A stretch of DNA of 64,000 bases from positions 21,750,537 through 21,814,536 of the forward strand of contig NC_064767.1 in NCBI RefSeq assembly GCF_011397635.1. Direction: 5' to 3'. Below the pieces are notes generated by a model. That model was not told the origin of the DNA, did not search any database, and saw only the letters and a list, made by a program, of their open reading frames with translations. This document shows, one piece after another, positions 13,577-30,021 of the stretch (positions are counted from its first letter, which is position 1; every line of letters starts with the position of its first letter). The position numbers and the translations under genes were made by a program. The DNA comes from Epinephelus fuscoguttatus (lineage: Eukaryota; Chordata; Actinopteri; Perciformes; Serranidae).

Positions 13577-16500
13577 CTGGACAAAATGACAAGAGAAAGG
13601 GAGAAAAAAGATTAGGTGATTTTTAATCCTTTCAGCAGAGTGCATCAGGCGTCATTAGCAATGTAAGCACTGTTAAGTCAAAGTAAGGCCAGGCTTGCCT
13701 GTGGTGAACCACAGACAGATGGCTGGAAATCCTTCAGCTGTCCCGAGGAAAATCACTGGTTGATGACACTTTTAGGAGTGAATCGTGCTGTCCCACAATT
13801 TATATGCAACATCTTGATTAGTTTGGTTGAATAAAAGAGAATAACTACTTGAGTATTTCTCCATAAGTGTCCATCATCGTCATGGGGGAATTTTATAGAC
13901 AATTTCAAACATTTTAAATTGGCAAGTCAGTCATCTTAACATTGCAGTGTCATGATGTACCTGTGGTAGCTTGATAGTGACAATATGATTGCTTCATGAG
14001 AGATTTGAGGATGGAAGTTATTACTATATTGACAAGTGTGATTCTAATTAGAAACATGTTGTTTTCACTTAGTGACTATTTTTACAGGAGTACAGAGGGC
14101 TGACAAAGAGCTTTGTCACATGGTCCAACGACAATAACCAGAGGCATCATGACAGCAAATCCAATGAGCTTGTGTTGGACCACCAGAGGACCAAGACAGA
14201 ATGCAAAGTTGTCGCCATGACAGTAAAATACTTCAAATATGGATGCTGCTGCAAAGAAGCTGCAAATTGATTTGCGACAAGATGAAACTGTTTTAGAGCG
14301 TTGCAGAGAAAAGTTGCAGCAGTCTGAGCTCGACTTATGCTGGCTGATGGTGTCACCTGCAACACAGCTGGTCAAATTGCTGAAGCTGGGTTTAGAGCAC
14401 AAAGCACGTCTCCTTTTTCTACAGCCAATCAGCTTGTCATGAAGTCTGCTTTTCAAGTCAAAATGACCATAGACAGTGTGTTCGCTTGCTGCTGCAGGTG
14501 CTCTGTCCCTGCTGACCCCCATTTCCACCCTCACAGTGTGTGGGTGTCAGACAGTGGATCACTGCTGCTGCTAGCCGATTGTGCTTATGCCCTCTCACAC
14601 ACACACGCGTTCTTATTGACTGATTGATTGGTGCTGCTTACTTTTATTATTGTGGCGTATTTATTGTCAATACAGTCCATCTGATGCTTGTTTTACTTCT
14701 GGTTTTCCCCATTCATCAATACTACAAATGCAACTGCAGCCAGTATCTCACTATCACTATCCTCATTCATATTTTAAGAAGCTACAAATTATATTCAGCC
14801 ACAAAATCAGCCTAAAAATCTGGAAATCATAATGAAATTACAGAGAGTTGTTGCATAGAGATGATACATCGTCTCATCTAGTTGCATTGGTGTGAACCGG
14901 CAGGTCTTCAGAACATGGCAGAAAGGTGCATTGCAAGTAGTCGCCTGTTTCAACTCATCTCATCACAAATCTTTGGTCTGAGCTGAGCTGAAAACCTGGA
15001 TGCTTTACACATCTCAGTATCTGACCTAATGTTACCACTTCGGTTCCTGAGGCATGGTGTTGAATAATGGCCGTAAAGTGTTATAGCAGAGTGTTATTGT
15101 ATCTTAATGAAGATGACCTTTGACTGTTTGGATATAAAATGTCATCAATTCATTAGTTTAGCCTATTAGACATTGTGTAAAATGTTGTCATAATTAGTGT
15201 AGGAAGTTTTGAGTTATGGCCAAAAAAAAAACCACGTTTAATGAGGTCACAGTGACCTTTGTCCACCAAATTCTAATCACTTCATCCTTGAGTCCATGTG
15301 AACATCTGCGCCAAATGTAATGAAATCCCTCCAATGTGGCTGAGATATCACATTCACAAGAACTGGACGGACAACCTGAAAACATAGTGTGTCTGGCTAT
15401 GGCTGTAGGTACAATAAAATGTGTTTGCTTTGCGGTGTAACAATATAATCACTCACTTCTCAACAGCTGCTGTTTTCTCCTTTTTGGCCATCAACTGACC
15501 GCTGGGCCTGCAGTCTGCTGTTTTCTTTCTCCGTTAATATTTGGCTTCCCAAAACCTTCCTCTGTTTGATAAACAACAAAGTCATTACTGTGAGGGCAGG
15601 GCTGTATTAAAGACACCCTGTAGATTTATCATTGCAAACAAACATGTTTCTTATTTAAAGGTTTTTCATCAAAATGCACTTCATGTATATAAAACCTTAA
15701 CAACATGTCGAATGCTTTACCTTTATTATAAAACTCTGAAGTCTTTTAAACTACATGAGCTTGCGGCCTTCATGTTTAAAGCAAAACATTATTCAACAGC
15801 ATCACTAGTAATAAAAAAACTCAATACTGTCCATACTGTCTTTACGTATTTATACACTTACTGCATTTTATGCTTCTGGTTAGATGCTAAGCTGCATTTC
15901 ATTGTCTCTGTACCTCTACTCTGTGCAGTGACAATAAAGTTGAATCTAACTTAATCTATACAGGACTTGTAAGCCGAGCATGAAAAACAGTTTCTCAGGA
16001 AAGTAAACACAATGTTACAAAAGGCTGAAGGCTACTGTTAAATGCAGGAACAACAAACCTTGATAATTCCACCCAAAGAGCGTGAACGCCAATGTTTCCT
16101 TGTGAATGGTGTCCGAGAGTCAGCGGAAGGTGTCAGTAAAGGCTGCTTCTCAAACTACACATAGAAATACAACACATTTACATGCTGGGTTTACATGCCT
16201 ATATGTTCTTTCCCCTCAAGGTGTGTATGCTGACCAACTGTACCTGTCTGATGAGCTTCTTCTTTTTGGCAGACTCGGGCATGTTGGTGACATGCTGGTA
16301 CAGCTCTCTGAGGGCAGATTCAGTGTAACTCTGAGTCTCGAGTGACCTTGTGGTGGGGGTGCTGCTGACATCATCTCTGACTGTTCTCATGGAGGGAGAA
16401 GGGGAGGCAGGTGTCACTGCAGACACGGGTCCTTCTTTAGTCCCAGAACTGAGCATCAGATCATCCTAAAAAGGTCGCACATAACGTGATCGTTCTTCTA

Positions 16501-19500
16501 TCTCACTGCGACCACAAACTCTTTTCAAGAGACACGACAACAACAAAATGTGTACAGCTGAGTCACACATTGCACAAACATGCAGACAACAAATAACTTT
16601 AAAAGCTGAGTACTGACACGGTGTTTTGTTTGAACGTTCTTTGAAAATCATTCAATTAAATGCCCGGCAGCGGATAAGTCTCTTGAGGTTCTGTATTTAG
16701 ACATGAAGTACCTAAAATTACCCAGACACTAAGATTACTGGATTCACAAGCTAGCACAGGAAAAGAAAATACGCTCAGAGCTTTGAAAACAGGTTTATAG
16801 GTAAATGCAATGCAGTGCTAATGCTCTCTTTTTATTAGGACGAACTTAATTAGAAATGTAAGAAAAGATGAAAACACTCACCTTTGACTGAAGAGTTTTT
16901 GATCCCGTGTAGTATAAGCGGGTATATTCTTTGATGTATGTTGGTGCCTTCAATGGAAATAAATATGTAAATTAAATCCTCTGATGAAAGATCATTGTGA
17001 AGACTGAATCTAGTTTACCATAGATTCATGTGATTGGTATTTAGAAATTTATGACCTCACCACAAACAATGGTGTATTAAAGGGATACATCAGCCCCTAA
17101 CAATGACTATGTATATAATATTTCCTCATCCAGTGTTACATTGAATTTGTGAGGAAAACTTTTTCTCACATGCCTCCTAAACAGACAGCCCTTTCTGATG
17201 GGGAAGTGAACTGAAAGTGAAACTTGTCAGTGGAGCCAGACACCAATTTTACCTCACTGAACATGGACACTGCTGGTGTACTGCTAGCTTCATAAGTTAG
17301 TTTGTTTGAGTTATTGTGTGAGTTTGGGTTAGTTTGGATTCACCACCGTCACACAGTAACACAAACAAACAACTAACCAAGGAAGCGGCAGACCAGCAGT
17401 TTCTATGTTCAGCAAGATACAATTCCTGTTTTTGTCAATGGAGTCTGGCTTTAAAGAAAACATAGATGATGTTTCAATGTCGGCTCAGTTCCCTGTCAAA
17501 AAGAGATATCTGTTCAGGAAGTACTGAACATACAACTGGATAAACGAGACTTGGATTATACTGTGAGAGTTGTGTGTAAATGGATGTTTTGATTTAGTTT
17601 TGCTGTAGTTAAACCTCGTTGCCTTCAACGCCTTCAATTCACCAAGAATTTTCTCAGTTTGTGGATTCCTCGTTAACCAGAGGCACGCGAGAAAAATCAT
17701 GAATTCAGCATAACACGGGGTGAGTAACTGATATGCAAATGGTCATTTGGGGGCTGAGGAACTCCTTTAAGGCTGCCAATGTTCCACTTGTGAACGCTGT
17801 GCTCTACTGCATTGCACTGTGTTGTATTCTGTAATAATTCATCTGAAATAGTAGTGATCCCTGTACTACTGGTTTCATACTGCGGCTTTGGAAATAATAA
17901 AAGTCTCACGTGTTGTTTTAGCATACTAAACAGCATGCAAGTATGAAATTTCAGACAATTATGTGCGTGATATAGATATTTTAATTGCAATTCTGTTACG
18001 TGGGGAAAAGCTTTGCTCCCTGTTCTAATCAGCCTCTGCGTTAACAAACACTGCGACAAGAAATACCTATTTAGAATGTCTATGTTGCCAAGTTAGAAAA
18101 GATCGTTTGAATGGAGCAATATAAGTCTGTAATTAGGATCTAAAAGGCTGCTGATTAAGGGACACCAAAAAACAAATAGCCTTTAGTGACATTTTATTCA
18201 TGTGCAAATTTCACATTCTGTCTCTCAAGCCTGTGTGCATTTCTTGTAACCCTGGCAGCAACAAAACCACTTGACATGAGAGGTTAATCTGAAGCAACAC
18301 ATCACTGCACCATGGTTGTGATGCACAATCTTTTCCCTTACATGTAATTTCTACACGGGAAGACCTGCCTGTGTTTTGTTTTAACCTGATGTAAAGAATA
18401 CAGAGTACTTAAACAGATAAAAATCACACCTCATGTGGCTGTTCCCATTGGATAGAAAAAACCAGGGAAACCTGTGTTGCATGTAGTGTTTTAAATATGT
18501 ATAAGTGAGCCACACTACAGTTACAGAATAACATGCTGTCTTTACAGAAACCATCATTAAAGCTACTTACCTTAAACAGCTTTTGTGAGTGCCTGATGAG
18601 GAATGCTATGCCATTATTCAGTTGTTCGATGTGCTCCTGCAGATCACTTGCCATCACCTGTAACATAAATAAATCAATGCCTAAAACTATGCCAAATAAA
18701 TCCCAGAAAACAGTCATGGTTTACTTAACTGCAAACATAGTAGAAATAGTTGTAACGTACTTGGTAAGTAGAACAAAATGAACCTGAGTTCCTTACATTT
18801 TTGGGCCAGATGATGTGTGGAGCAAACATTGTGGCTAGATTGATAGCAGACATCTTGTTGATGTGCTGATTTCGAGCAGTGTGGTACAGCAGGTCCAGCA
18901 GCAGCTTTAACAGGCTGCGGTTGGCTGGTGGAAGCAGCATGAAAAGCAGCTGATATGCCTCAATCTGGCGTTCTTTATCAGGAACATTTGTCTTGTCCCC
19001 CTTATCATCGAAGCGAGTCAGCTCTGGACACAGCACATAAGAGACACAAACGAGCCAGGGGGTCACCACTGTTTTTCTTTTCTCAACTCAACATTGATTA
19101 TCTCAAGGCATGATAAGGATGTTTGTGTCATCACACACCTCCAATCTTTAGGTGAGCATGATAGTGTCTGTGCGTGAGCAGAGGCTCTGGCAACTCTCCC
19201 AGGTAGGCTTTAAGCAATGAGGCCGCATCATTTGGGTGGAAATCGCCTGTCTCCAGATCTATATCTGCCCCAGCATTCAGCATCTCCCTCAGGGCTGCCT
19301 GCCTTAGGCTGTGCCCTGGCACACGGAACAATCCCTCCACATGAAGGTCTGAGGGGTGTGAGAGAAACACGGTGAGAGACAGCCAAAGGGAAGGTAAAAA
19401 AAGAAAGAAAGAAAGATATGTGGTGTGTAGGCGGGTAGACACAGAGTGAAGGAGACAACGGGATACAAAGACACAGAAGTGAGGAGAGAGACGGAGTGAA

Positions 19501-21498
19501 TGAAATGGAAGGAGGGAGACAGCCAGAGCAAAGTGCTTTCAGATAAATTATTGACCCAAGCATTTGCTCCCAGTGTCGACTTTCAGAGAATGACATCATC
19601 TCTTTCTAGAAATAAACCATGACCTCATGCTAATTCACTGCTCTCCAACAAAGTCAGTCAACTAAGTAGCAAAATTAAGGGTACAGTCTTAATGCTTAAC
19701 AAATCCATTTTTTATGAGAGTTAATGATACAGGCTGATATGCAAAAGCATATCAACGCACTAATAAATCAAGTAATTATTAATGGTGCCTGTCTGACACA
19801 AATATGTCATGGTTACAGACTTGTCTCCTTCTGGAGTCACACATGCAACATGTATGCAGTCATGATATCACGAACTGCTCAGGATAAAGGGCATGCATAT
19901 GAAGAGGTACTCACTTTTACTCAGGTATTCAATCAGCTGATAGATCTGTGCTATTCCTTCTTCAGTCAACGGTGCACCAAAAACCACTCCTTTTTCTGAA
20001 AGGCATCAAAAAGCACAGTAATACTAATGGTACCCTTTGTGTGTACAACTCTATTTATTCCATTGAAAGCTTTATTTCATTTATTAGATCCATGTTATCC
20101 TTTCCAGCCATCCCCTGGCATTGCTGCTACCTGTTACACAATATACAGCAGCAGAGAGCCACATTACCGAAGAACAAGAAAACTTTAGAGGGATTATATG
20201 GAGACAGAAGCTGGCCATCTGTTAGTTAGAGCTGAAAATATTTGCTTATCAATTGATCTGTCAATCAATAAAATAAAATCCTTAATATCCCCTTATTGCT
20301 GCTTCTCTTTGCTTTTTTGTGAAAATAAGTTGAATATGTTAACATCTATAGATATATCTACGTATCTGGGACTCTTGGGTGGGCATGAAAAGCAAATTGA
20401 AATTGTCAAATTTGGCTTAAGAATATTGTGATTGCCATTTCTATGCTCTGTCGTTTTTCACACTGAACAATACCTGTGATAAAATGATCAGAGCAGTAGA
20501 TTTGTGACAGTGACAGACAGTGAAAATGATTATTAATTGCAGTTCTACTATCAGCTACTTATACAATGAATCAGGTAAACAAAATAATACTTATTTAAAC
20601 GTGTAACTATTCATAAACCTGATTAATGTCATGTTGATTGCTTCACTGATTAATGGACTAATCATTTCAGCACTTGTGCAAATGAATGTTTTGCAAGTCT
20701 GCAATAGCTTTAATGAGGCACAATGAGGTCTGTGGATAAATGAACAGGTTATTTGAGCGTCCTATTGCAATAACTTGACACATACCACATCAGTTTAAAA
20801 CAGCGTTTCAAAGACTGTGAGCACACTACGGCTCTGTTTGCCAAACCTTTCCGTTTCAGGAAGTTGAGGGAGCGTAGAAAGCCAGTGGCGGAGGGCACCT
20901 TAGCCTCAGTCTCTCCGGTGAGCTGGGCAAACTCATCCCCTGGAAGGTCTATGAGTCGAGTGATGTTGCTGAGTACCAAATCAGCGAAGGCCTGTGGATG
21001 CTCATGTCTCAGCCTCTCGACAAAGAAGTCTGGGTTAAAGATCACAGGCTGGCTGGAGTTCGGCTTTTCCAGGCTGGTAAACACACTGCATTTTGTCCCC
21101 CTGTTGAAGAGAAACACACAGACTGGGTTGAGGTTCATTTTGAGGCTCAGTGAAGTAGCAAAGCTTCGGACTGGTACCTAAAATGTAGCCGTTTAAAAGG
21201 CTAGGGTCAATATGTAGCATAAACTAGCGAATTAACGTTAGCTCATGCTAGCATAACAAACCGTTACTGTGGATTAGCTAAGATGGCTAACGCTAACAAC
21301 TCTGATACTATTTCACTAACGTTATACTGAGTGGTTCACAACAGAAAAACTTTATTTGCACGAAACATTCCAGAAACCTAAACTTCATATGGTAGTATTT
21401 ATTTGTACGTTAACTGTTACTCAGACGTCACACTAATGGAAAAGTTTGTACCTTCTGCCCAGTTTGTGAATGTTGTGGGGAGCGTCTTCAGCCGCCAT
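13538..21498 (-). CDS. arhgap19: Rho GTPase-activating protein 19
   Basis: ARHGAP19 is a RhoA-directed GAP used in cell division. Ten coding exons on the minus strand join in frame: 21452-21498, 20847-21100, 19915-19995, 19139-19348, 18797-19023, 18571-18657, 16882-16947, 16244-16465, 16059-16154 and provisionally 13538-13576. All have GT-AG borders and the phases agree. The product is about 442 residues (human about 494). The amino region has PVIFNPDFFVERLRHE. The RhoGAP domain spans about residues 105-310, with arginine finger R136 in VEGLFRVPG, then LLKAYLGELPEPLLTH and NKMSAINLATMFAPH. Downstream, ALRELYQHVTNMPESAKKK and the short RSRSLGGIIK segment match the human carboxyl region. The lysine-rich human carboxyl end after IIK was not found. 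The last exon (12 codons, then TAA) was chosen because it has a strong polypyrimidine acceptor and the right phase. It is the weakest part of the model. Confidence 0.92.
15010..15400. repeat. Dispersed repeat with palindromic AGGTCA elements, copy 1
   Basis: Shares long runs of similarity with 46985-47870, including GTTGAATAATGGCC, AAAATGTCATCA, AATGAGGTCACAGTGACCT-type sequence, CACCAAATTCTAATCA and TTCATCCTTGAGTC. It lies in the last arhgap19 intron. A perfect AGGTCACAGTGACCT palindrome lies at 15244-15258. The class of element is not known to me. Confidence 0.75.
15540..15960 (+). repeat. Possible non-LTR retroelement tail
   Basis: Ends with GCATTTCATTGTCTCTGTAC and GTGACAATAAAGTTGAATC, a 3' end often seen on fish LINE/SINE copies. 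The 137-codon frame is not recognisable. It lies in the last arhgap19 intron. Confidence 0.4.
17077..17770. mobile_element. TTAA-flanked inverted-repeat element (non-autonomous), copy A
   Basis: Bounded by TTAA at 17077-17080 and 17767-17770. The ends are inverted repeats (TTAAAGGGATACATCAGCCC against the complement of GGGGGCTGAGGAACTCCTTTAA-type sequence). It contains an internal inverted repeat at about 17280-17400. It has no coding capacity and lies in an arhgap19 intron. TTAA ends suggest mobilisation by a piggyBac-type transposase. Confidence 0.65.
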
Positions 21499-21560
21499 CT
21501 TCGTTTTGAATCTTCCGCTGTTTCATCTTTAGTCCCGCCCACTGTGTTGTGATTGGCTGA
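21499..21560 (-). promoter_or_regulatory. arhgap19: arhgap19 core promoter with GC box and CCAAT box
   Basis: Read on the minus strand, a CCAAT box (21552-21556, within AGCCAATCAC) is followed by GGGCGGGA (21533-21540) and then the ATG about 35 bases further on. No TATA box is visible. CCAAT plus GC box close to the start is typical of proliferation-linked TATA-less promoters, which fits a mitotic Rho GAP. The very short implied 5' UTR is inferred. Confidence 0.45.
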
Positions 21561-24170
21561 AATATATGGACATCAGGACTGGTCAGCTGATGCAGATACC
21601 AGGAAACTAAAACCATGAAATAATTAACAATATAAAAGTTGTATTTTTCTTGTTCCGATAAGGAAAAAGGTTGTAGATAAAAATAAATAAATAAATAAAT
21701 AATCTACTTTTAAAACCGGGCCAATTCTCATGAAAAAGCAGCAACATAATTTAACATGTCATTTTTATTTTTATTTTATGGCTGGTTTAATTGAGGAAAA
21801 AAAAAAAGCTCAAACCTGCATTGTCTGATTTTTTAAAATCTATTTTTTTTGTTTGTTTAACAAGCTGTGAAACGATACAACCCACTAGCACAATATTGAC
21901 ATTCATTAACAGTGGTAGAAGAAGTATTTAGATCTTTTACTTAAGTAAAATAGCAATACTGCAATGTTAAAATACACTGTGACAAGTAGGTTAAAGGCCT
22001 AAATCTAACCTACAGAGAATACAAAAACATTAGCATACAAATATACTTAAAATACCCAAAGTAAAATAAATTATATGCAGATAGCCCCATGTCAGAATCA
22101 TACTGTATTACTGGATTATAATTATTGAAGCATTATTATGATGTTGCAGAAGGAAAGTTGGAGCTTTAATTATTTACTATAGAGCTGGGTAGCTTAACCT
22201 GTAATAATAGCCTAATATATCATAATTTATATTTGCCTAGAATGTTGTGGAAATATTCAAGTATGGCACAATTGCCTCTGAATTGTTCTCAAATACAACT
22301 AGATGATTTAATGAGTACTGCTTTAGTAATCGTACTTAGTTGCATTCCACCACTGCATATTGATATATCATAAAACTGGTGTGGTAGAAAACAGTGACTT
22401 ATTTACATGTTCAGAGCAATTTTAACATTCTTGGTGAAACATGGTCGATGGGGTACGCCACAGAGCAGAGGAATGCCATTTTATATTCCAGCCTGGTTCC
22501 AGACCTCAACAGCTCCCACATCATCTATTTGTTCGGAGATATATATACTGATGAATGAATGATGAATGACGTGAAACAAAATGGCAACTTGGTCCACTGA
22601 CTTGTAGAAGACTGCAGAGTTAGGTAATAATTGTTTGGAGGTCCATTACAGTGACCCCTGTCAAATTACAAGTAGTCATTTAATGTTTTTATTGACAAAA
22701 AATATTGATTCAAGCAACACTTTGTGTCCCTCTTATCCGCCTCTGTGTGCATCTGAGTGCCTGCCCTGTAGGTTGATCTCTGGTCACCTAGCAACCACTT
22801 AGCCTAAATCCAGTACATCTGGTCAATCGACACATCTTACATATTCATTGAATGTCTTGGCACTGGATTGTACATCCTTCACAACCAGCCGACACTTTCC
22901 AGAGAATGTATTTGAAGTTCAATGGATTGCTCTGAAAATTCGAGAGGAAGTTGTAATTAGATACAGAACCTTATGCCTCATGTTTTTAATTACATTTACT
23001 GATGTTTTAGCTATGAACAAAGGCAGTATTAGAGTATACACATCACTTCATCTTCTTGAGGGTCGCGGGGAGCTGGAGCCTATCCCAGCTTACATCGGGC
23101 GAGAGGCAGGGTACACCCTGGACAGGTCGCCAGACTATCGTAGGGCTGACACATAGAGACAAACAACCATTCACGCTCACATTCACACCTATGGACAATT
23201 TAGAGTTACCAGTTAACCTAGTCCCCAATCTGCATGTCTTTGGACTGTGGGAGGAAGCCGGAGTGCCCGGAGAGAACCCACGCTGACACGGGGAGAACAT
23301 GCAAACTCCGCACAGAATGATACACATCACTATTTTTTTTTTAATTTAATTTCTTTTGTCTGTGAGTGACTCAGAGATAACAAAGATTCAACAGGAAGAG
23401 AGGGAGCCTATGAAGGTTTTAAGGAGCAATGGAAAATAAAGTTAACCCAGCCTACATATGTCTGATCTGGATCCAAAAAATTCAAACAAACATTCGAGGA
23501 AAGCCATAATTTTTAAGAGGCACACACATACGTATCTTTACACTCTTGATGCTAGGTCGTGATTATTTGTAATTCAAGATGGAAAACATCCATACAATGT
23601 TTGTTTGTTACCAATTCCCATTTTTCCTTTATGTGGACATAACAATAGAAAAACAGAAAGACTGAGCATCTACAGGTAGCTAGTCGCATGTTTTTGTTGA
23701 GCACTTATAGGCTTGGTCTCCTGCTGATGAATATCATGACAATACAAAGACTTTTCTACTCCACTGCAAATCCAGATGTTTGGCAAAATTACACATCACG
23801 TGCAAAACACAACATTAAAAAATTGTGGGTTCACTTATGTCAGCTCCAAACAGCTTTTTGAAGACACATTTATGATGAACACTTTTATCAGGCAACATGT
23901 TTGTGACTAACCCATCAGTTGTAAAACAGTGTTGCAGGGTAATGCAAAGAGCAGACGTGTATAAAATGTTCTGTAACTGATTGTGTCCTGCCTCTGTGTT
24001 CTGTGTAGATTCAAAAATGAATTGGTATGTCACATGTGCAGTGAGCGATATCCCTGAATAATAGTCTTAGCATATATTTCAAACTCAGCATCATAATACA
24101 CAGTGCCACGTCACACTTGATATAAAAAAAATTCATTTTTACATTCAATGTCTTTACATCAGTCACAATA
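21561..24170. other. Spacer between arhgap19 and the GPCR gene
   Basis: AT-rich spacer on the 5' side of arhgap19 and the 3' side of the GPCR. Apart from the LINE-type tail at 23045-23325 I see no coding exon. The last few hundred bases (about 24170-24432) are probably the GPCR 3' UTR, although no clear canonical poly(A) hexamer was fixed. Confidence 0.5.
23045..23325 (+). mobile_element. LINE-type 3' region (L2/Maui-like fish repeat)
   Basis: Contains the run GGAGCCTATCCCAGC, GGTACACCCTGGACAGGTC, GGACTGTGGGAGGAAGCCGG and GGAGAACATGCAAACTCC, seen in very many fish genomes as a LINE-derived interspersed repeat. A second, inverted copy lies at 58735-58970. Class assignment is from memory. Confidence 0.65.
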
Positions 24171-24432
24171 ATTAAAGCTTTAGAGCACTACATATATTTT
24201 TCTCGCTAGACAAAAAAGCTTCTGAAAGAACAGAAATGTTGCAATACAAGTATATTCAACGTATTGTCTGGATATACAAAAACAACTGCTAACATATGGC
24301 ATCAGTGAGATGACACTCTGAGAACTCTTACAACAATAAAGGCACAGAAACAAACAGGAGCTATCGGGAAAAAATACAGACATCTATGTATACAGCTTTG
24401 TATACATCATTGTTGACCGGGGCTTTCACAGC

Positions 24433-28317
<3,885 letters not shown>

Positions 28318-30021
28318 GATGAGGTTGGCTGGCTGAAAACTACAAGGATGTGATAGAAAAAAAAGTCAATAAATTCCATGACTGAGTTGAATTATTTGTA
28401 TTAAAGATCCCTAGTTCCTCCTCTACAATTAATACATGTGAAACAGTTAGATAGAAGTAATTGACAATCATGTTGCCATTAACGACCATTCATCAGGTCA
28501 GACGTCACTGTTTTAAATCACTTCACTAGATTACTCTGCTTTAAAATGAGTGTTGTATTCATGGTATTTTATGTCCTTGGCATGCACAATACAGCAGCAT
28601 AACTAGCCAGGAGAGGGTCTTCTGCTGTTTACTTGCTCTCTCGTACTATACTGAGGTGTTCATATGAGGGTGGCCACTTGATTATTAGCTGTGAGAGAAG
28701 AAATGAAAAAAGAGAAAGAAGTCTCTCAGGGGATAAATCTGCAGCTGCTATTAAATGGATAGTGTTATCAATTACACGTTCATCCTTTTTGGTGTGCAGT
28801 GTTTTTTGTTGCAGGTGAGCAGTATATTGCTATACATAACAAATGGAGTGATACTGAACATACAGCTCACCTAGACTGAGCTCTATATTTGCACTCTTTT
28901 TATTTCCACTGCTTCCCTATTTGCACTGCAACTGCTGCACAGCAACTGACACAAAGGAAATCATTCAGTTTAAGCAGTGAATAACAGACAAATACATATT
29001 CAAACAAGTTTAATTTTATAACAGTGTGCACACACATATCAATGTAAAGCAGCCATCCAGACCAGACTGACACAGTAAGTTAGACATCTATTGAATTTTC
29101 AGACTAAGTTATGCCAGCTTTTGTGACCACATCATCAAAATAAATACAGTTAAATGTAGAGGTAAAGTAAACACCAGGGAAAACAGACTACTAAGCAGGC
29201 ACAGCATGCAGTGTGCATGTAACTGTAATTACAGGCATCTGCCAAACATTCCAATTAAACAGGAATCTGACAGGTCTACCTAAAATCTGGCAAGCACACA
29301 CTGTACAACCTGTATCACTCCCAATACAGCCAAATGCAAAGTCAAGATTTTAGAGCCATTACTGTACAGTTACAGATGACCTGTTTTGGAGGTGTATTCA
29401 ATGTATTAAGTGTATTGATGTGGGCTTACCTTTTAGAGGGGAGAATGCGGGATGAAGCCCAGCAGCAATCCTCACAGGCAAAAAAAACACAGCTGTGGTT
29501 GTCTCCCTCCTTCCCTCTGTGACTCTCACTGACCCTCTCTCCCTCTCTCTGTAACTCACCCACTCTCGGTCTCTCCCTCGCTTCCTCCATCTGCCTCGCT
29601 CTTTACACTCAGATACAGACGGTGAAAACAGTGGCTGATAACATGCAAGACAGTCTCATAGTGTGTTGTAGAATGAAGTGTTAATGAGCAATGACACGAC
29701 TGAGGGAAATGCAACGACCTGTTCTAGCATTGTCTCTGCTGAAACAATGTTTGCATACACTGGTATTTTGTGTACCAGTGTACGCCTGCACCTGCTCTTC
29801 TATAGATAAGTCAGGGAACTGGAAGTGCACCAAACACACAGCTATAATACAAAACACACACAATCTTGTTGTTGTCACTTACGAGGACAGTGTATTGACT
29901 TAAATGTATTCCCTTGAGACTAACCCTAATCTTAACCATTAAACCAAGTCTTAATCATAACAAAATTAATAGTCACCTTCTGGGTACCAAGATTTTGGTC
30001 CCCATACAGAAGACTTAAGCA
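28318..30021. other. Spacer upstream of the GPCR gene
   Basis: No exon recognised. A CT-rich stretch at about 29500-29600 could belong to the GPCR promoter or to an upstream non-coding exon, but nothing decides this. LINE-tail-like AT-rich DNA occurs near 28900. Confidence 0.4.

Noticed and set aside
14082-14534. 150-codon minus-strand ORF in the last arhgap19 intron
   Set aside because: It matches no family and does not match the missing arhgap19 tail. An overlapping open frame on the other strand suggests chance or a repeat.
21101-21220. Alternative arhgap19 start (an upstream-extended frame beginning MNLNPVCVFLF)
   Set aside because: The extension runs through the polypyrimidine tract and CAG acceptor. 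Splicing from exon 21452-21498 gives a consistent phase and a normal amino end.
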